DNA from: Chitinophaga sp. Ak27
Lineage (GTDB): Bacteria > Bacteroidota > Bacteroidia > Chitinophagales > Chitinophagaceae
NCBI RefSeq assembly: GCF_012726295.1
Contig: NZ_JABAOB010000005.1
Location: 186,001-250,000 of the forward strand
DNA length: 64,000 nucleotides
Direction of reading: 5' to 3'
Shown: positions 1 through 8,714 of the stretch, one piece after another
How the letters are laid out: every line of letters starts with the position of its first letter
How positions within the stretch are numbered: position 1 is the stretch's first letter
Made by a program: the position numbers and the translations under genes
Notes under the pieces: model-generated
Database searches by the model: none
Told to the model about the DNA's origin: nothing
The model's input: the letters and a program-made list of their open reading frames with translations, nothing else

Positions 1-908
1 ATTTCTATTTGCTTGATCCAGACCGCATATTCATTAGGGTATATCTGGGCGCCGAAATACTGTACATATACGCGGGTAAATACCGCTCCAAAATACAGGA
101 TGGCAGCGGAATAGTATACCCATAGCAATATAATTACAATAGAGCCGGCTGCTCCATAAGTGGAGCTCACCTTGCTGGCGCCGAGGTAGTATCCGATGGC
201 GAATTTACCCAACATAAACAGGATCGCCGTGGTAATAGCTCCCACCCGTACATCTTTCCATTTGATGCGGGCATCGGGCAGTACTTTAAAGATGATGGCG
301 AAAAGCATGGTGATAACGAGAAAAGGCACTACAAAGTCGGCCAGGGAAAAGAGGATGCCAGAGGTTAGCTTTCCCGGCAATAACTTTACTACAAGCGAAG
401 AAAACAGCTCCACCAGTCCATTTACTGCCAGCGATACCAGCAGGATAAAGCCCATGCTGACTACCAGGGAGAAGGAGAGGAGCCGGTTAAGAATCATCCG
501 CAGCAACCCATTCTTTTTTGGTTTTGATTTCAACCGCCAGATATAGTTGATAGAATCCTGGATTTCCGCGAAAACGCCGGTAGCACCAATTACCAGGGTT
601 ACAAACCCTACGATGGTGGCCCAGCTCATATCGCCGGAAAGCGACGCATTCTTAATCATCGCCTGTATTTGCAGGGCGGCTTCGTTGCCTACCAGTCCGC
701 GTATTTGCCCATAGATATTCCCTTCTATGGCATCCCTTCCCAGGAAGAGATCGCATAAAAAGATGATGATAATCAGCATGGGGGCTACAGAAAAGATGGT
801 ATAGTAAGCCAGTGCTGCACTGAGTTTAAGTACTTTATCGTCTATAAAGTCGCTACCAGACTGCTTTAGCACCTGCCAGATAATTTTCAGCCTGCTCGGT
901 TTTTGCAT
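1..908 (-). CDS. YihY/BrkB-family inner-membrane protein (3' end outside window)
   Basis: Reading leftward from an ATG at 908 gives an open frame to the window edge, so the C-terminus is missing. The protein begins MQKPSRLKIIWQVLKQSG and then shows the family hallmark KLSAALAYYTIFSVAPMLII, followed by several long hydrophobic segments and a GAAGSIVIILLWVYYSAAIL stretch. This pattern is typical of the YihY/virulence factor BrkB family of multi-pass inner-membrane proteins, once miscalled RNase BN. The molecular role of the family is not established. The next gene on the same strand starts 41 bp upstream, so the two may be cotranscribed. Family call is firm; function is open. Confidence 0.88.
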   Translation of the reverse strand, partial: MQKPSRLKIIWQVLKQSGSDFIDDKVLKLSAALAYYTIFSVAPMLIIIIFLCDLFLGRDAIEGNIYGQIRGLVGNEAALQIQAMIKNASLSGDMSWATIVGFVTLVIGATGVFAEIQDSINYIWRLKSKPKKNGLLRMILNRLLSFSLVVSMGFILLVSLAVNGLVELFSSLVVKLLPGKLTSGILFSLADFVVPFLVITMLFAIIFKVLPDARIKWKDVRVGAITTAILFMLGKFAIGYYLGASKVSSTYGAAGSIVIILLWVYYSAAILYFGAVFTRVYVQYFGAQIYPNEYAVWIKQIE

Positions 909-949
909 TACAGTAGTATTTTTTTAACCAGACACAAAAAGTGTGCGGG

Positions 950-1279
950 CTATGACTTCAGTTTAGGGTTATTATGGTGTCTTTGGGCATCACGGATATT
1001 CTTCTTCTCAAAATTCTTTTCCAGGGCTACGGTCATGTCAATGCCGGTTTGATTGGCGATACAGAGCAATACCCACATTACATCCGCCAGTTCGTCGGCC
1101 AGCAACATTTTATTATCCGTTTCTTTTGACGACTGATCACCATATTTGCGGGCCATGATGCGGGCTACTTCTCCCACTTCTTCCGTAAGTATGGCCATGT
1201 TGGTAAGTTCACTGAAGTAACGAACGCCGGTGGTGTTGATCCAGCTATCAATTTTTTCCTGGGCTTCCTGAATGGTCAT
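950..1279 (-). CDS. MazG-like nucleotide pyrophosphohydrolase
   Basis: This 109-residue protein has the compact all-alpha MazG/dUTPase-like fold signature: an ILTEEVGEVARIMARKYGD helix followed by LLADELADVMWVLLCIANQ. The EExxE and ExxD acidic clusters would bind Mg2+ and the triphosphate. Single-domain members of this size hydrolyse NTPs or dNTPs to monophosphate and pyrophosphate, often as house-cleaning enzymes; the substrate here cannot be told. It lies 39 bp downstream of dtd on the same strand. Pairing with a D-aminoacyl-tRNA deacylase suggests a small quality-control operon, which is inference. Confidence 0.87.
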   Translation of the reverse strand: MTIQEAQEKIDSWINTTGVRYFSELTNMAILTEEVGEVARIMARKYGDQSSKETDNKMLLADELADVMWVLLCIANQTGIDMTVALEKNFEKKNIRDAQRHHNNPKLKS

Positions 1280-1318
1280 GGACTGAATTTTATTTATTAA
1301 AGATAACGGATTGAACTT

Positions 1319-1771
1319 TTATTCCCGGTTATGTGAATCAATAATAATGGTAACAGGGCCATCATTGAGCAGCGACACTTTCATATCTGCCCCGAAAATA
1401 CCCCGCTGGATAGCAGTCCCCAAATCATGTTCCAATTGCGCGATCATTTTTTCGTACAATGGTATGGCCACGTCCGGCTTACTGGCACGTATATACGAAG
1501 GCCGGTTGCCTTTCCTGGTAGAAGCATGCAAGGTAAACTGGCTCACCAGCAGTATATCGCCATGGATATCTTTAACAGATAAATTCATTACCCCGTTGTC
1601 GTCGTTGAATATGCGGAGGTTAACGATTTTGCTGCTCAGCCACTGGATATCTTCCTGCGTGTCAGCATCTTCTATCCCCAGCAGGATGAGCAGCCCTTGC
1701 TGAATTTGCCCGGTTACCGCTTCCTCTACCGTTACAGATGCCGTACTGACGCGTTGTATAACTGCCCTCAT
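1319..1771 (-). CDS. dtd: D-aminoacyl-tRNA deacylase
   Basis: The 150-residue length and the start MRAVIQRVSTASVTVEE are classic for Dtd, which hydrolyses D-amino acids wrongly attached to tRNA (and Gly-tRNA-Ala). The two active-site motifs of the homodimer are visible: the VSQFTLHAST stretch (SQxT motif) near residue 78 and the NDGPVTIIID stretch (GPVT motif, here NDGPVT) near the C-terminus. Full length with no disruption. It is the first gene of a short leftward run with the MazG-like gene. The reverse strand of this region has a long open frame that is only a shadow. Confidence 0.96.
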   Translation of the reverse strand: MRAVIQRVSTASVTVEEAVTGQIQQGLLILLGIEDADTQEDIQWLSSKIVNLRIFNDDNGVMNLSVKDIHGDILLVSQFTLHASTRKGNRPSYIRASKPDVAIPLYEKMIAQLEHDLGTAIQRGIFGADMKVSLLNDGPVTIIIDSHNRE

Positions 1772-1864
1772 GAATTCTTTTTTGCGACCGGAAATTAAGC
1801 AAATCGTTTAAATCTGTAACAGATTGCCGGGAACAAACGTTTAATAACACCAAAATCATTACGC

Positions 1865-2338
1865 ATGACCCGTATCTGTACTATGCTTATCTTGAGCGTT
1901 ATCCTTCTTACTGCCTGTAGCCTTTCTAAAGATAAAGGCCCCTGTGATGGGATCATATGTGACAACGGTCCGCTCACCTTTTATTTTAAATTGGTGGATC
2001 CCAATACCGGGCATGACCTGGTTTATGGAGACCATGCAATTATACCGCTTGACAGCGTGAGAAACCATGTAAAATACCAAGCGATAGACACCTTGGTGCG
2101 GGTAAAGCAGGTGATTGACCCTGTTCGTAAGCGCGCCTATATGATTTTCATGATGACAGGCGGGCCGCAGTCATTGCGTGTTGGCACACCCGGTAAGGCA
2201 ATACAATACAAAGTTGACGTAAAAACGAAATCGGCCGGCTGCTGCGGTTCCTTAGTGAGTGACGTGTTGCTGAATGACAATCCCGCCCCGATTACCAGAG
2301 ACTCCACAGGTATTTACCTCATCCCTTATAAGCTATAG
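1865..2338 (+). CDS. predicted lipoprotein of unknown function
   Basis: 157 residues beginning with a lipoprotein signal, MTRICTMLILSVILLTACS, with the lipobox cysteine at residue 18. The mature part has several cysteines (CDGIICDNG and a CCGS motif) that could pair after export. I recognise no enzymatic domain; the rest reads as a small beta-rich domain (LTFYFKLVDPNTGHDLVYGD). It is monocistronic: divergent from dtd and followed within 25 bp by a terminator hairpin. Probably outer-membrane-anchored, facing the periplasm or the surface. Confidence 0.8.
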   Translation: MTRICTMLILSVILLTACSLSKDKGPCDGIICDNGPLTFYFKLVDPNTGHDLVYGDHAIIPLDSVRNHVKYQAIDTLVRVKQVIDPVRKRAYMIFMMTGGPQSLRVGTPGKAIQYKVDVKTKSAGCCGSLVSDVLLNDNPAPITRDSTGIYLIPYKL

Positions 2339-2358
2339 CCTGCTGAAATAAACGATGC

Positions 2359-2394
2359 CAGGTGGCTACCCATTTCCGCCACCTGCAACTTTTT
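2359..2394 (+). terminator. intrinsic terminator of the lipoprotein gene
   Basis: An 8-bp perfect stem CAGGTGGC/GCCACCTG (2359-2366 and 2378-2385) with an 11-nt loop is followed by CAACTTTTT. It sits 20 bp after the lipoprotein stop codon. Confidence 0.75.
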
Positions 2395-2444
2395 ATACCT
2401 CCATCCATCCTGCTCTCTACATAAAAAGAACGGCATCTTCGCCG

Positions 2445-2480
2445 TAGTTTTAATAAATTGCCTTTCCTAAGCAATTTTTT
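2445..2480 (+). promoter_or_regulatory. arfB leader: promoter-like box plus terminator-like hairpin
   Basis: TAGTTTTA (2445-2452) is one base off the TAnnTTTG consensus. Immediately downstream, AAATTGC/GCAATTT (2455-2461 and 2471-2477) forms a 7-bp hairpin running into six T residues and ending 20 nt before the arfB start codon. It could end upstream transcription or attenuate arfB; the sequence alone does not decide. Confidence 0.4.
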
Positions 2481-2500
2481 ATATTATAAAATAAACTAAA

Positions 2501-2899
2501 ATGAATATTAATGTGACCACTGAAATCACGTTTCGCACGGCCCGTAGCGGTGGTAGCGGAGGGCAAAACGTGAATAAGGTGGAAACGATGGTGGAGGGCT
2601 ATTTCAATATCATGGCATCTGCTTTGTTAACCGAAGCGCAAAAAACCGTGCTGACGGAGAAGCTGGCCAACCGTATCAACGCAGAGGGACTGCTCCAGGT
2701 GAAGTCACAAACAGCGCGTACCCAGCTGGGGAATAAGCAGGAGGTGATTGCCAAAATGAATGATATCATCAATAAAGCATTGATTCCCCGCAAGAAGCGG
2801 GTACCCACCCGCCCCTCCAAAGCCGCCCGGGAAAAAAGAATCGCGTCTAAAAAACGGCAATCGGAAAAAAAACAACAGCGCCGGGGCGGATTTGAATAA
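2501..2899 (+). CDS. arfB: alternative ribosome-rescue factor ArfB (peptidyl-tRNA hydrolase)
   Basis: 132 residues with a release-factor-like catalytic domain: the GGQ motif sits in ARSGGSGGQNVNKVET near residue 22. It ends in a long basic, disordered tail rich in K and R (KKRVPTRPSKAAREKRIASK and onward). In ArfB/YaeJ this tail enters the empty mRNA channel of a stalled ribosome while GGQ hydrolyses peptidyl-tRNA. It lacks the codon-recognition domains of RF1/RF2, which separates it from prfA at 26.5-27.6 kb. Full length. The hairpin just upstream may matter for regulation. Confidence 0.95.
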   Translation: MNINVTTEITFRTARSGGSGGQNVNKVETMVEGYFNIMASALLTEAQKTVLTEKLANRINAEGLLQVKSQTARTQLGNKQEVIAKMNDIINKALIPRKKRVPTRPSKAAREKRIASKKRQSEKKQQRRGGFE

Positions 2900-2970
2900 C
2901 CGGCCGGAGATCCGGGAATTGGGATATTTCCTGACACGTAATTCGTAATTTGCATCAAAATTTCTGGGAA

Positions 2971-4506
2971 TTGAGTATCAAGAAACTGGCAGGACAAACC
3001 GTGTTTTATGGGCTGAGTAATATTGTGAGCAAGCTGCTCAACTATTTCCTTACTCCTTTTTATCTGACTATCCTGACCCATGCATCTTTTGGGGAGATGT
3101 CGAACGTATATGCCTACATCCCGTTTGCCAATATTGTGCTGACATATGGTATGGAAACGGCCTTTTTCCGTTTTGCCAAACAGGAGAATAAATCACATGT
3201 ACTTGGCACGTCCACGATTTCGCTGCTCTGTTCTACTTTCATTATTACGCTGATACTGTTATTCCTGCGATCGCCCATTATTAATTCCTACGCCGGGGAG
3301 CTGGCGGGGCTCAGCGGGCATCCTACGTTTTATACCTATATCGTTATGGTAATGGCTATTGATACGCTCACAGCCATTCCCTATGCCCAGTTACGGCTGG
3401 AGGGCAGGCCGGTAAAATATGCGGCGATTCGTATAGCCGGTATTGTTACCACCATCTTTTTCAATGTATTTTTCCTGGTAATATGCCCTAAATTATATGC
3501 CTCTGGCGCGCACTGGTTGCCAGATGTTCAGGGCGGCAGCGCTCAAACCGGCTATATTTATCTGAGTGGTATGCTGGGTAGTGCCATTACCCTGGTACTT
3601 TTCCTGCCCCAGATACGGAAAATAGAGTGGAAGTTCGACATGGGCCTGTGGAAACAAATGATGCATTACGCCGTTCCGCTGATCATAGTGGGAATGGCCG
3701 GCATGGTGAACGAAACCTTTGACAGAGCCTGGTTTTTGCCCCAGTTTCTGCCAGGCAACGACATGGAAGCCAAAAAAGAGATTATTGCCCTGTACAGCGC
3801 CAATTATAAACTGGCCATATTGATTACCATGTTCATACAGGCGTTCCGGTTAGGGGCCGAGCCTTTCTTCTTTAAACAGGCCGAAAGTGGAGACCCCCGG
3901 AAAATTTACGCCCGTATTATGAAGCTGTTTGTGATCATGCTCTGCTTCATGTTCCTGTTTGTGAGTCTTTACCTGAGTATCTGGAAAGCCTTCCTCCGTA
4001 CGCCTTTCTACTACCAGGGCATGCGCATTGTGCCGGTTTTGCTGCTGGCCAATATGTTCCTGGGTATATATTATAACCTCACCATCTGGTTTAAGCTTAC
4101 CGACCGGACAAAAACCGGGGCTGTGATTACTATTATCACCGCTGTGCTGGCGTTCATGCTCAATTACTGGTGGATACCGGTGATGGGTTATTATGGCGCC
4201 GCACTGGCAACGATGGTATGTTATTTCGTGCAGATGGTCGTGTGCTATGTATGGGGTCAGCGGTATTACCCTATTCCTTACCATCTCCCTAAACTGGTTA
4301 CCTATGTGGGATTAGCTATCCTTACCTACTATGTATTCAGCTGGCTGAATATGCGGGTGTTATCTCCCACAGATGTTTATGCTGTCAAACCCCTTCCGCT
4401 CGCAGTGGCTACTGCTTTATTTGCAGCATATGCCTGGTTTATTTTCCGTATGGAGAAGAAGGAGTTTGCCCGTTTCCCGGTAATTGGCAAATACATTAAA
4501 GTATAG
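2971..4506 (+). CDS. Wzx-like polysaccharide/lipid flippase
   Basis: About 511 residues, highly hydrophobic with roughly a dozen membrane segments, in the MATE-like MOP superfamily (oligosaccharide flippase, polysaccharide biosynthesis C-terminal domain). The N-terminus SIKKLAGQTVFYGLSNIVSK is the usual start of these proteins in Bacteroidota, so I chose the TTG at 2971 over the in-frame TTG at 2950, which adds MHQNFWE. Proteins of this kind move lipid-linked saccharides to the periplasmic face. No glycosyltransferase cluster lies beside it, so the substrate is unknown. Its stop is one base from the convergent hydrolase stop, with no terminator between. Confidence 0.88.
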   Translation: MSIKKLAGQTVFYGLSNIVSKLLNYFLTPFYLTILTHASFGEMSNVYAYIPFANIVLTYGMETAFFRFAKQENKSHVLGTSTISLLCSTFIITLILLFLRSPIINSYAGELAGLSGHPTFYTYIVMVMAIDTLTAIPYAQLRLEGRPVKYAAIRIAGIVTTIFFNVFFLVICPKLYASGAHWLPDVQGGSAQTGYIYLSGMLGSAITLVLFLPQIRKIEWKFDMGLWKQMMHYAVPLIIVGMAGMVNETFDRAWFLPQFLPGNDMEAKKEIIALYSANYKLAILITMFIQAFRLGAEPFFFKQAESGDPRKIYARIMKLFVIMLCFMFLFVSLYLSIWKAFLRTPFYYQGMRIVPVLLLANMFLGIYYNLTIWFKLTDRTKTGAVITIITAVLAFMLNYWWIPVMGYYGAALATMVCYFVQMVVCYVWGQRYYPIPYHLPKLVTYVGLAILTYYVFSWLNMRVLSPTDVYAVKPLPLAVATALFAAYAWFIFRMEKKEFARFPVIGKYIKV

Positions 4507-4507
4507 A

Positions 4508-5149
4508 CTAGCCTACCAGGAACGGATTATGTTTCTTTTCAAAACCAATGGTGGTAGAAGGCCCATGCCCCGGGAATACCCTTATCTCATCAGGCAATAC
4601 AAATAATTTTTCACGGATGCTTTGTAACAGCACCTGATGGTTACCGCCTGGCAGGTCGGTCCGGCCAATGCTCTGGAAAAACAACACATCGCCTCCAATC
4701 ACGAACTGCTGGCTGGGGCAATAGAAGGACACGCTACCCGGAGAGTGGCCAGGAGTAAACAATACAGTGATTTCATCGGTACCGAAAAGGATCTTTTCTC
4801 CTTCTACCAGGTAACGGCCGGCCTGGGGGGAAGGTTCAAATGGGATGTTGTACATGGCGCCTGCCCGCTGAGAATTATCCAGGATAGGTTGCTCCAGCTC
4901 GTGAAACTCCGGCCGGAGTTTATACGTGTCCGATACCAGCTTATTTCCGAATATATGATCAAAGTGGCAGTGCGTATTCAATAATCTTATAACATTTAAG
5001 CCATGCGTTTGTATATATTGTAATAATTCTTTTCTTTCGTCCTGAAAATAACATCCGGGATCTATAATTATACATTCCTTTTTACCGTTAATAAGCAGGA
5101 AGGTGTTCTCTTGCAGTGGTCCGAAAGTGAATTGTTGTATTTCAATCAT
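4508..5149 (-). CDS. MBL-fold metallo-hydrolase (glyoxalase II-like)
   Basis: 213 residues with the metallo-beta-lactamase fold. The zinc motif THCHFDH is near residue 59, a second ligand region TPGHSPGS near 133, GGDVLF near 152 and the closing histidine in FPGHGPST near 193. This spacing fits the small hydroxyacylglutathione-hydrolase-like group acting on thioesters or related substrates; the real substrate cannot be assigned. Convergent with the flippase gene with a single base between stops. Starts at ATG 5149, 61 bp from the divergent large outer-membrane gene. Confidence 0.9.
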   Translation of the reverse strand: MIEIQQFTFGPLQENTFLLINGKKECIIIDPGCYFQDERKELLQYIQTHGLNVIRLLNTHCHFDHIFGNKLVSDTYKLRPEFHELEQPILDNSQRAGAMYNIPFEPSPQAGRYLVEGEKILFGTDEITVLFTPGHSPGSVSFYCPSQQFVIGGDVLFFQSIGRTDLPGGNHQVLLQSIREKLFVLPDEIRVFPGHGPSTTIGFEKKHNPFLVG

Positions 5150-5210
5150 TGCTACCCGATTTTTTTAGGCTAATTTTAAAACAGATCACAATATTATCAA
5201 TACTTTCTGT

Positions 5211-8200
5211 ATGAACAGATTTATTACCCGGTTATTATTCCACGGTACCCTATTACTTGGAACAATAGTATCGCAAGCTCAGACCAATACAGTAGAATTC
5301 GGCCAAAATCGAGTGCAGTTCAAGAACTTTAAGTGGAGATACTATCAAAGCAGGCATTTCAACACTTATTTCAGCCAGAATGGGCTGGAGCTAGGTAAGT
5401 ATGCCGCCCAGGTAGCCGAAAAGGAATTACCCCAACTGGAGCAGTTCATGGAAACCAACCCCAGGCAGCGCATTAATATTGTGGTTTACAACTCTTTCGG
5501 GGAAATGAAGCAGTCCAATATCGGAATTGGTATTGAATGGCAAAATACAGGCGGGGTTACCAAGCTGGTAGGTAACAAGATGATTGTGTATTTCGACGGT
5601 AACCACGAAAATCTCCGGCGCCAGATCCGGCAGGGGATTGCCCGTATTATGCTCGAAACCTTGTTATTTGGGGAAGATATTGGCGAATTTGCCGGAAATG
5701 CAGCCCTGATCGACTTCCCTAAATGGTTTACCGATGGTTTTATTGGCTACGCCGCCGAAAACTGGACGGCCAAACAAGATGAAGACCTGAAGCTGATCCT
5801 TATGTCAGGTAAATACAGTAACTTCAATGCACTGGCCTACGACCACTCCCTGCTGGCCGGCCAGGCGTTCTGGTATTACGTGGAAAGCAAATATGGTAAA
5901 GATGCCGTGCCTTACCTGATGTATATTACCCGTATCAACCGGGGGCTCAAAAAAGGTTTTGAGCAGGTATTGAACCAAACACCTAAAAAAGCTACCCAGG
6001 ACTTCTTCGTATTTTTTCAGAAAAGATTCCAGGAAGATAACCGCCGAAGGAAAACTTCTGCCAAAGGCCGCACGATTGTCGCCCAGGAAATTACGCCTAA
6101 GAAAGAGTTTTACAGGTTTAATCCCAACCCGGTAAATACGTCCTACGCAGTGGTAGAGTTCAAAAAAGGCGTATACCGCGTAGAAATACAACAGGGCTGG
6201 AATAAACCCAAAGTATTGCTGAAGAGCGGTGTTATGCAGCTGGCCAACCAGGTAGATCCTAACTACCCGCAGATGGCCTGGAATACCAAAGGTAACCGCC
6301 TGGCAGTGATCTACGAGCATGAAGGCAAAACCAAATTAATGGTGTACGACCTCATTACCCGCATCACTATACGCCAGGAGCTCAATCAGTTTGACCGTGT
6401 CATCGATTTTAAATATATGCCGGTACAGGAAAATACCCTGTTACTGTCGGCCGTAAAAAATGGTCACACCGACATTTTCACCTATAGCATCAGTAATTCA
6501 AAAACAGAACAGATCACCAACGATGTATATGACGACCTGGATCCGGCCTTTGCCGCATTCCCTGGTAAAAGCGGCATCATTTATTCCTCCAACAGGCCTT
6601 CTCCTAAAGGCCGGGGTAGCGACACCTCGCTGATGAACCGCCCTTTCAACATCTTCATGGTGGACAACTGGAACAGAAGCTCCGATAAACAAATTACCCA
6701 ATTGACCGATCTGCAGTATGGCAACGCCAGGCTGCCTATGCAATACAATACCACGCACTTCACCTTTGTATCCGATGCTAACGGTATCCGTAACCGTTAT
6801 GCCGGTTTCTTTAAGTCCCAGGCAGCAGGTGTGGACTCCCTGTTTTATGTAGGCTCTGAAATCCTTCATAATCCTGAGCCTGAAGAGCTGGACTCGGCAT
6901 TGGCTGCCTATGGCACTACCGCACCGGATTCTGTGGAAGCAGTTATGATTACCAAAGACTCCACCTACAGCTTCCCGATTTCCAATTACCCTTATGGTAT
7001 CCAGGAATCGCGCGTTACCGGCGAAAAGGGTGAAGTATCAGAAGTAGTACAGTATGCCGATATCAAACGCCTGATGAAGCTGAAAGTAGACACAATAGCC
7101 TTAAAGAAAAGAAATATCAACGCAAGACCCACCAACTTCCGGAGATCCCAGATGCATGCCGACAGCCTGCGTTTAGGCTTTCCAACGCTGCAGGCGCCTT
7201 CGAAAGATACCAGCTCACATCCTAACTTCTTCCAAAATGAATTTGCCAATGAACCGGCAGATACCATTGTAAATGCTCCAACAGGCAATGAAACAGCCAA
7301 CGGCGAACCTTCGCTGTTTGGCAAACCCAAAGCCGCGGCGGATGAGCCCATCTTGAAGAAATCAAAACTCTTCCCGTATAAGTTCAAGTTTGCATCAGAT
7401 TACCTGATCCTACAACTGGATAACTCTGTGCTGATCAATAAATATCAGCCTTTCACCGGTCAGCCCGGCGGACCTATTCGCCTGACCGACCCGGTAAACG
7501 GATTAATTCGTATAGGCGTAAGCGACCTGTTTGAAGACCTGAAGTTTAACGGAGGGTTCCGTATTCCATCCTCCCTGCAAGGATCCGAATACTTCTTCAG
7601 CACCAGCTACCTGAAAAAACGTTTTGACTATAAATTCACTTACTACCGTAAAGTGGATAAGAACAACGGCTTCATTATTCCGGATCAGCAAGGAAACGAC
7701 TCCGCTTTTGTTCATACCAAAATGATCACCAACATCTACCAGGGTGAAGTAAGGTATCCTTTTGACCAGGTAAGAAGTATCCGCTTATCTGCTGGTATAC
7801 GTACCGACAGGCTGGTGGTGCAGACCGAAAATAAGGAAGCGGCCATGTCGCCCGACTTTAAAGAAACCTACGCGTTGGCGCGACTGGAATATGTGTACGA
7901 TAATACCATCAACCCGGCCATCAATATCTGGAATGGTACCCGTTATAAAATTTATGGAGAAACCAATGCCCAACTTACTAATGGCGGTCTCAATGAATTA
8001 TTTAATAGCAGCACTCCCGCCGGTAAAGGAAGGTTTACGTATAACATGGGTGTGGACATCCGCCATTATGAAAAGATTTACCGCAACTTTATCTGGGCTA
8101 CCCGTTTCGCCATGGATATGTCGTGGGGCTCACGCAAGTTGTTGTATTACCTGGGTGGTGTAGACAACTGGTTAAATCCGCAGATCAATACCAGCAACAA

Positions 8201-8639
8201 GGTAAATAGCAGCGCTAATTACGCGTATCAGACCCTGGCTGAAAACCTCCGTGGTTATAAACAAAACGCCAGGAATGGTAACAATGTGATGTTGCTGAAT
8301 ACAGAGTTGCGTTTGCCGGTATTTTCTACCTTCATCGACAAGCCGATCAACTCTGCTTTCCTGCGTAACTTCCAGGTAACTTCGTTTATAGATATAGGTA
8401 CCGCCTGGAATGGAAAACTGTCGTTTAAAGACGCCAATTACGGCAACTATCCCAATAGTGACGGTAGCGTAGTTACCCGGGTGAAAGAAGGTTTCCTCGG
8501 CCCCTTTGTAGGCGGTTATGGATTCGGCGCCCGTACTACCATTGCAGGCTATTTCCTTCGTGCAGATGCAGGCTGGCCCGCAGTTGCCTTCTTCAGAGGC
8601 AGCCCAATCTGGTACTTTGGGATGGGAGTAGATTTTTAA
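5211..8639 (+). CDS. degenerate peptidase-MA / beta-propeller / outer-membrane barrel protein
   Basis: 1142 residues. After a signal peptide (residues 1-23, ending SQAQ) three parts can be seen. Residues about 30-280 look like the gluzincin peptidase-MA module: the late motif PKWFTDGFIGYAAENW is clear, but where HExxH should be there is RQGIARIML, so it is probably catalytically dead. Residues about 285-600 hold TolB/PD40-like propeller repeats (IIYSSNRPSPKG, HFTFVSDANGIRNRYAG). From about 720 on the protein is beta-barrel-like with alternating aromatics and ends in GMGVDF, an outer-membrane signature ending in Phe. Likely a surface or outer-membrane assembly protein; exact role unknown. Followed by a strong terminator. 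Confidence 0.72.
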   Translation: MNRFITRLLFHGTLLLGTIVSQAQTNTVEFGQNRVQFKNFKWRYYQSRHFNTYFSQNGLELGKYAAQVAEKELPQLEQFMETNPRQRINIVVYNSFGEMKQSNIGIGIEWQNTGGVTKLVGNKMIVYFDGNHENLRRQIRQGIARIMLETLLFGEDIGEFAGNAALIDFPKWFTDGFIGYAAENWTAKQDEDLKLILMSGKYSNFNALAYDHSLLAGQAFWYYVESKYGKDAVPYLMYITRINRGLKKGFEQVLNQTPKKATQDFFVFFQKRFQEDNRRRKTSAKGRTIVAQEITPKKEFYRFNPNPVNTSYAVVEFKKGVYRVEIQQGWNKPKVLLKSGVMQLANQVDPNYPQMAWNTKGNRLAVIYEHEGKTKLMVYDLITRITIRQELNQFDRVIDFKYMPVQENTLLLSAVKNGHTDIFTYSISNSKTEQITNDVYDDLDPAFAAFPGKSGIIYSSNRPSPKGRGSDTSLMNRPFNIFMVDNWNRSSDKQITQLTDLQYGNARLPMQYNTTHFTFVSDANGIRNRYAGFFKSQAAGVDSLFYVGSEILHNPEPEELDSALAAYGTTAPDSVEAVMITKDSTYSFPISNYPYGIQESRVTGEKGEVSEVVQYADIKRLMKLKVDTIALKKRNINARPTNFRRSQMHADSLRLGFPTLQAPSKDTSSHPNFFQNEFANEPADTIVNAPTGNETANGEPSLFGKPKAAADEPILKKSKLFPYKFKFASDYLILQLDNSVLINKYQPFTGQPGGPIRLTDPVNGLIRIGVSDLFEDLKFNGGFRIPSSLQGSEYFFSTSYLKKRFDYKFTYYRKVDKNNGFIIPDQQGNDSAFVHTKMITNIYQGEVRYPFDQVRSIRLSAGIRTDRLVVQTENKEAAMSPDFKETYALARLEYVYDNTINPAINIWNGTRYKIYGETNAQLTNGGLNELFNSSTPAGKGRFTYNMGVDIRHYEKIYRNFIWATRFAMDMSWGSRKLLYYLGGVDNWLNPQINTSNKVNSSANYAYQTLAENLRGYKQNARNGNNVMLLNTELRLPVFSTFIDKPINSAFLRNFQVTSFIDIGTAWNGKLSFKDANYGNYPNSDGSVVTRVKEGFLGPFVGGYGFGARTTIAGYFLRADAGWPAVAFFRGSPIWYFGMGVDF

Positions 8640-8657
8640 ACCATCATACATCTTCAT

Positions 8658-8694
8658 AAAAAAAGCTGCGGATACGATATCCGCAGCTTTTTTT
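8658..8694 (+). terminator. strong bidirectional intrinsic terminator
   Basis: A 10-bp perfect stem AGCTGCGGAT/ATCCGCAGCT (8664-8673 and 8679-8688) with a 5-nt loop is flanked by A and T tracts on both sides. It lies between the convergent barrel and DUF1361 genes and would serve both. Confidence 0.92.
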
Positions 8695-8714
8695 ATGAGG
8701 TTACCAGGAAGCAG

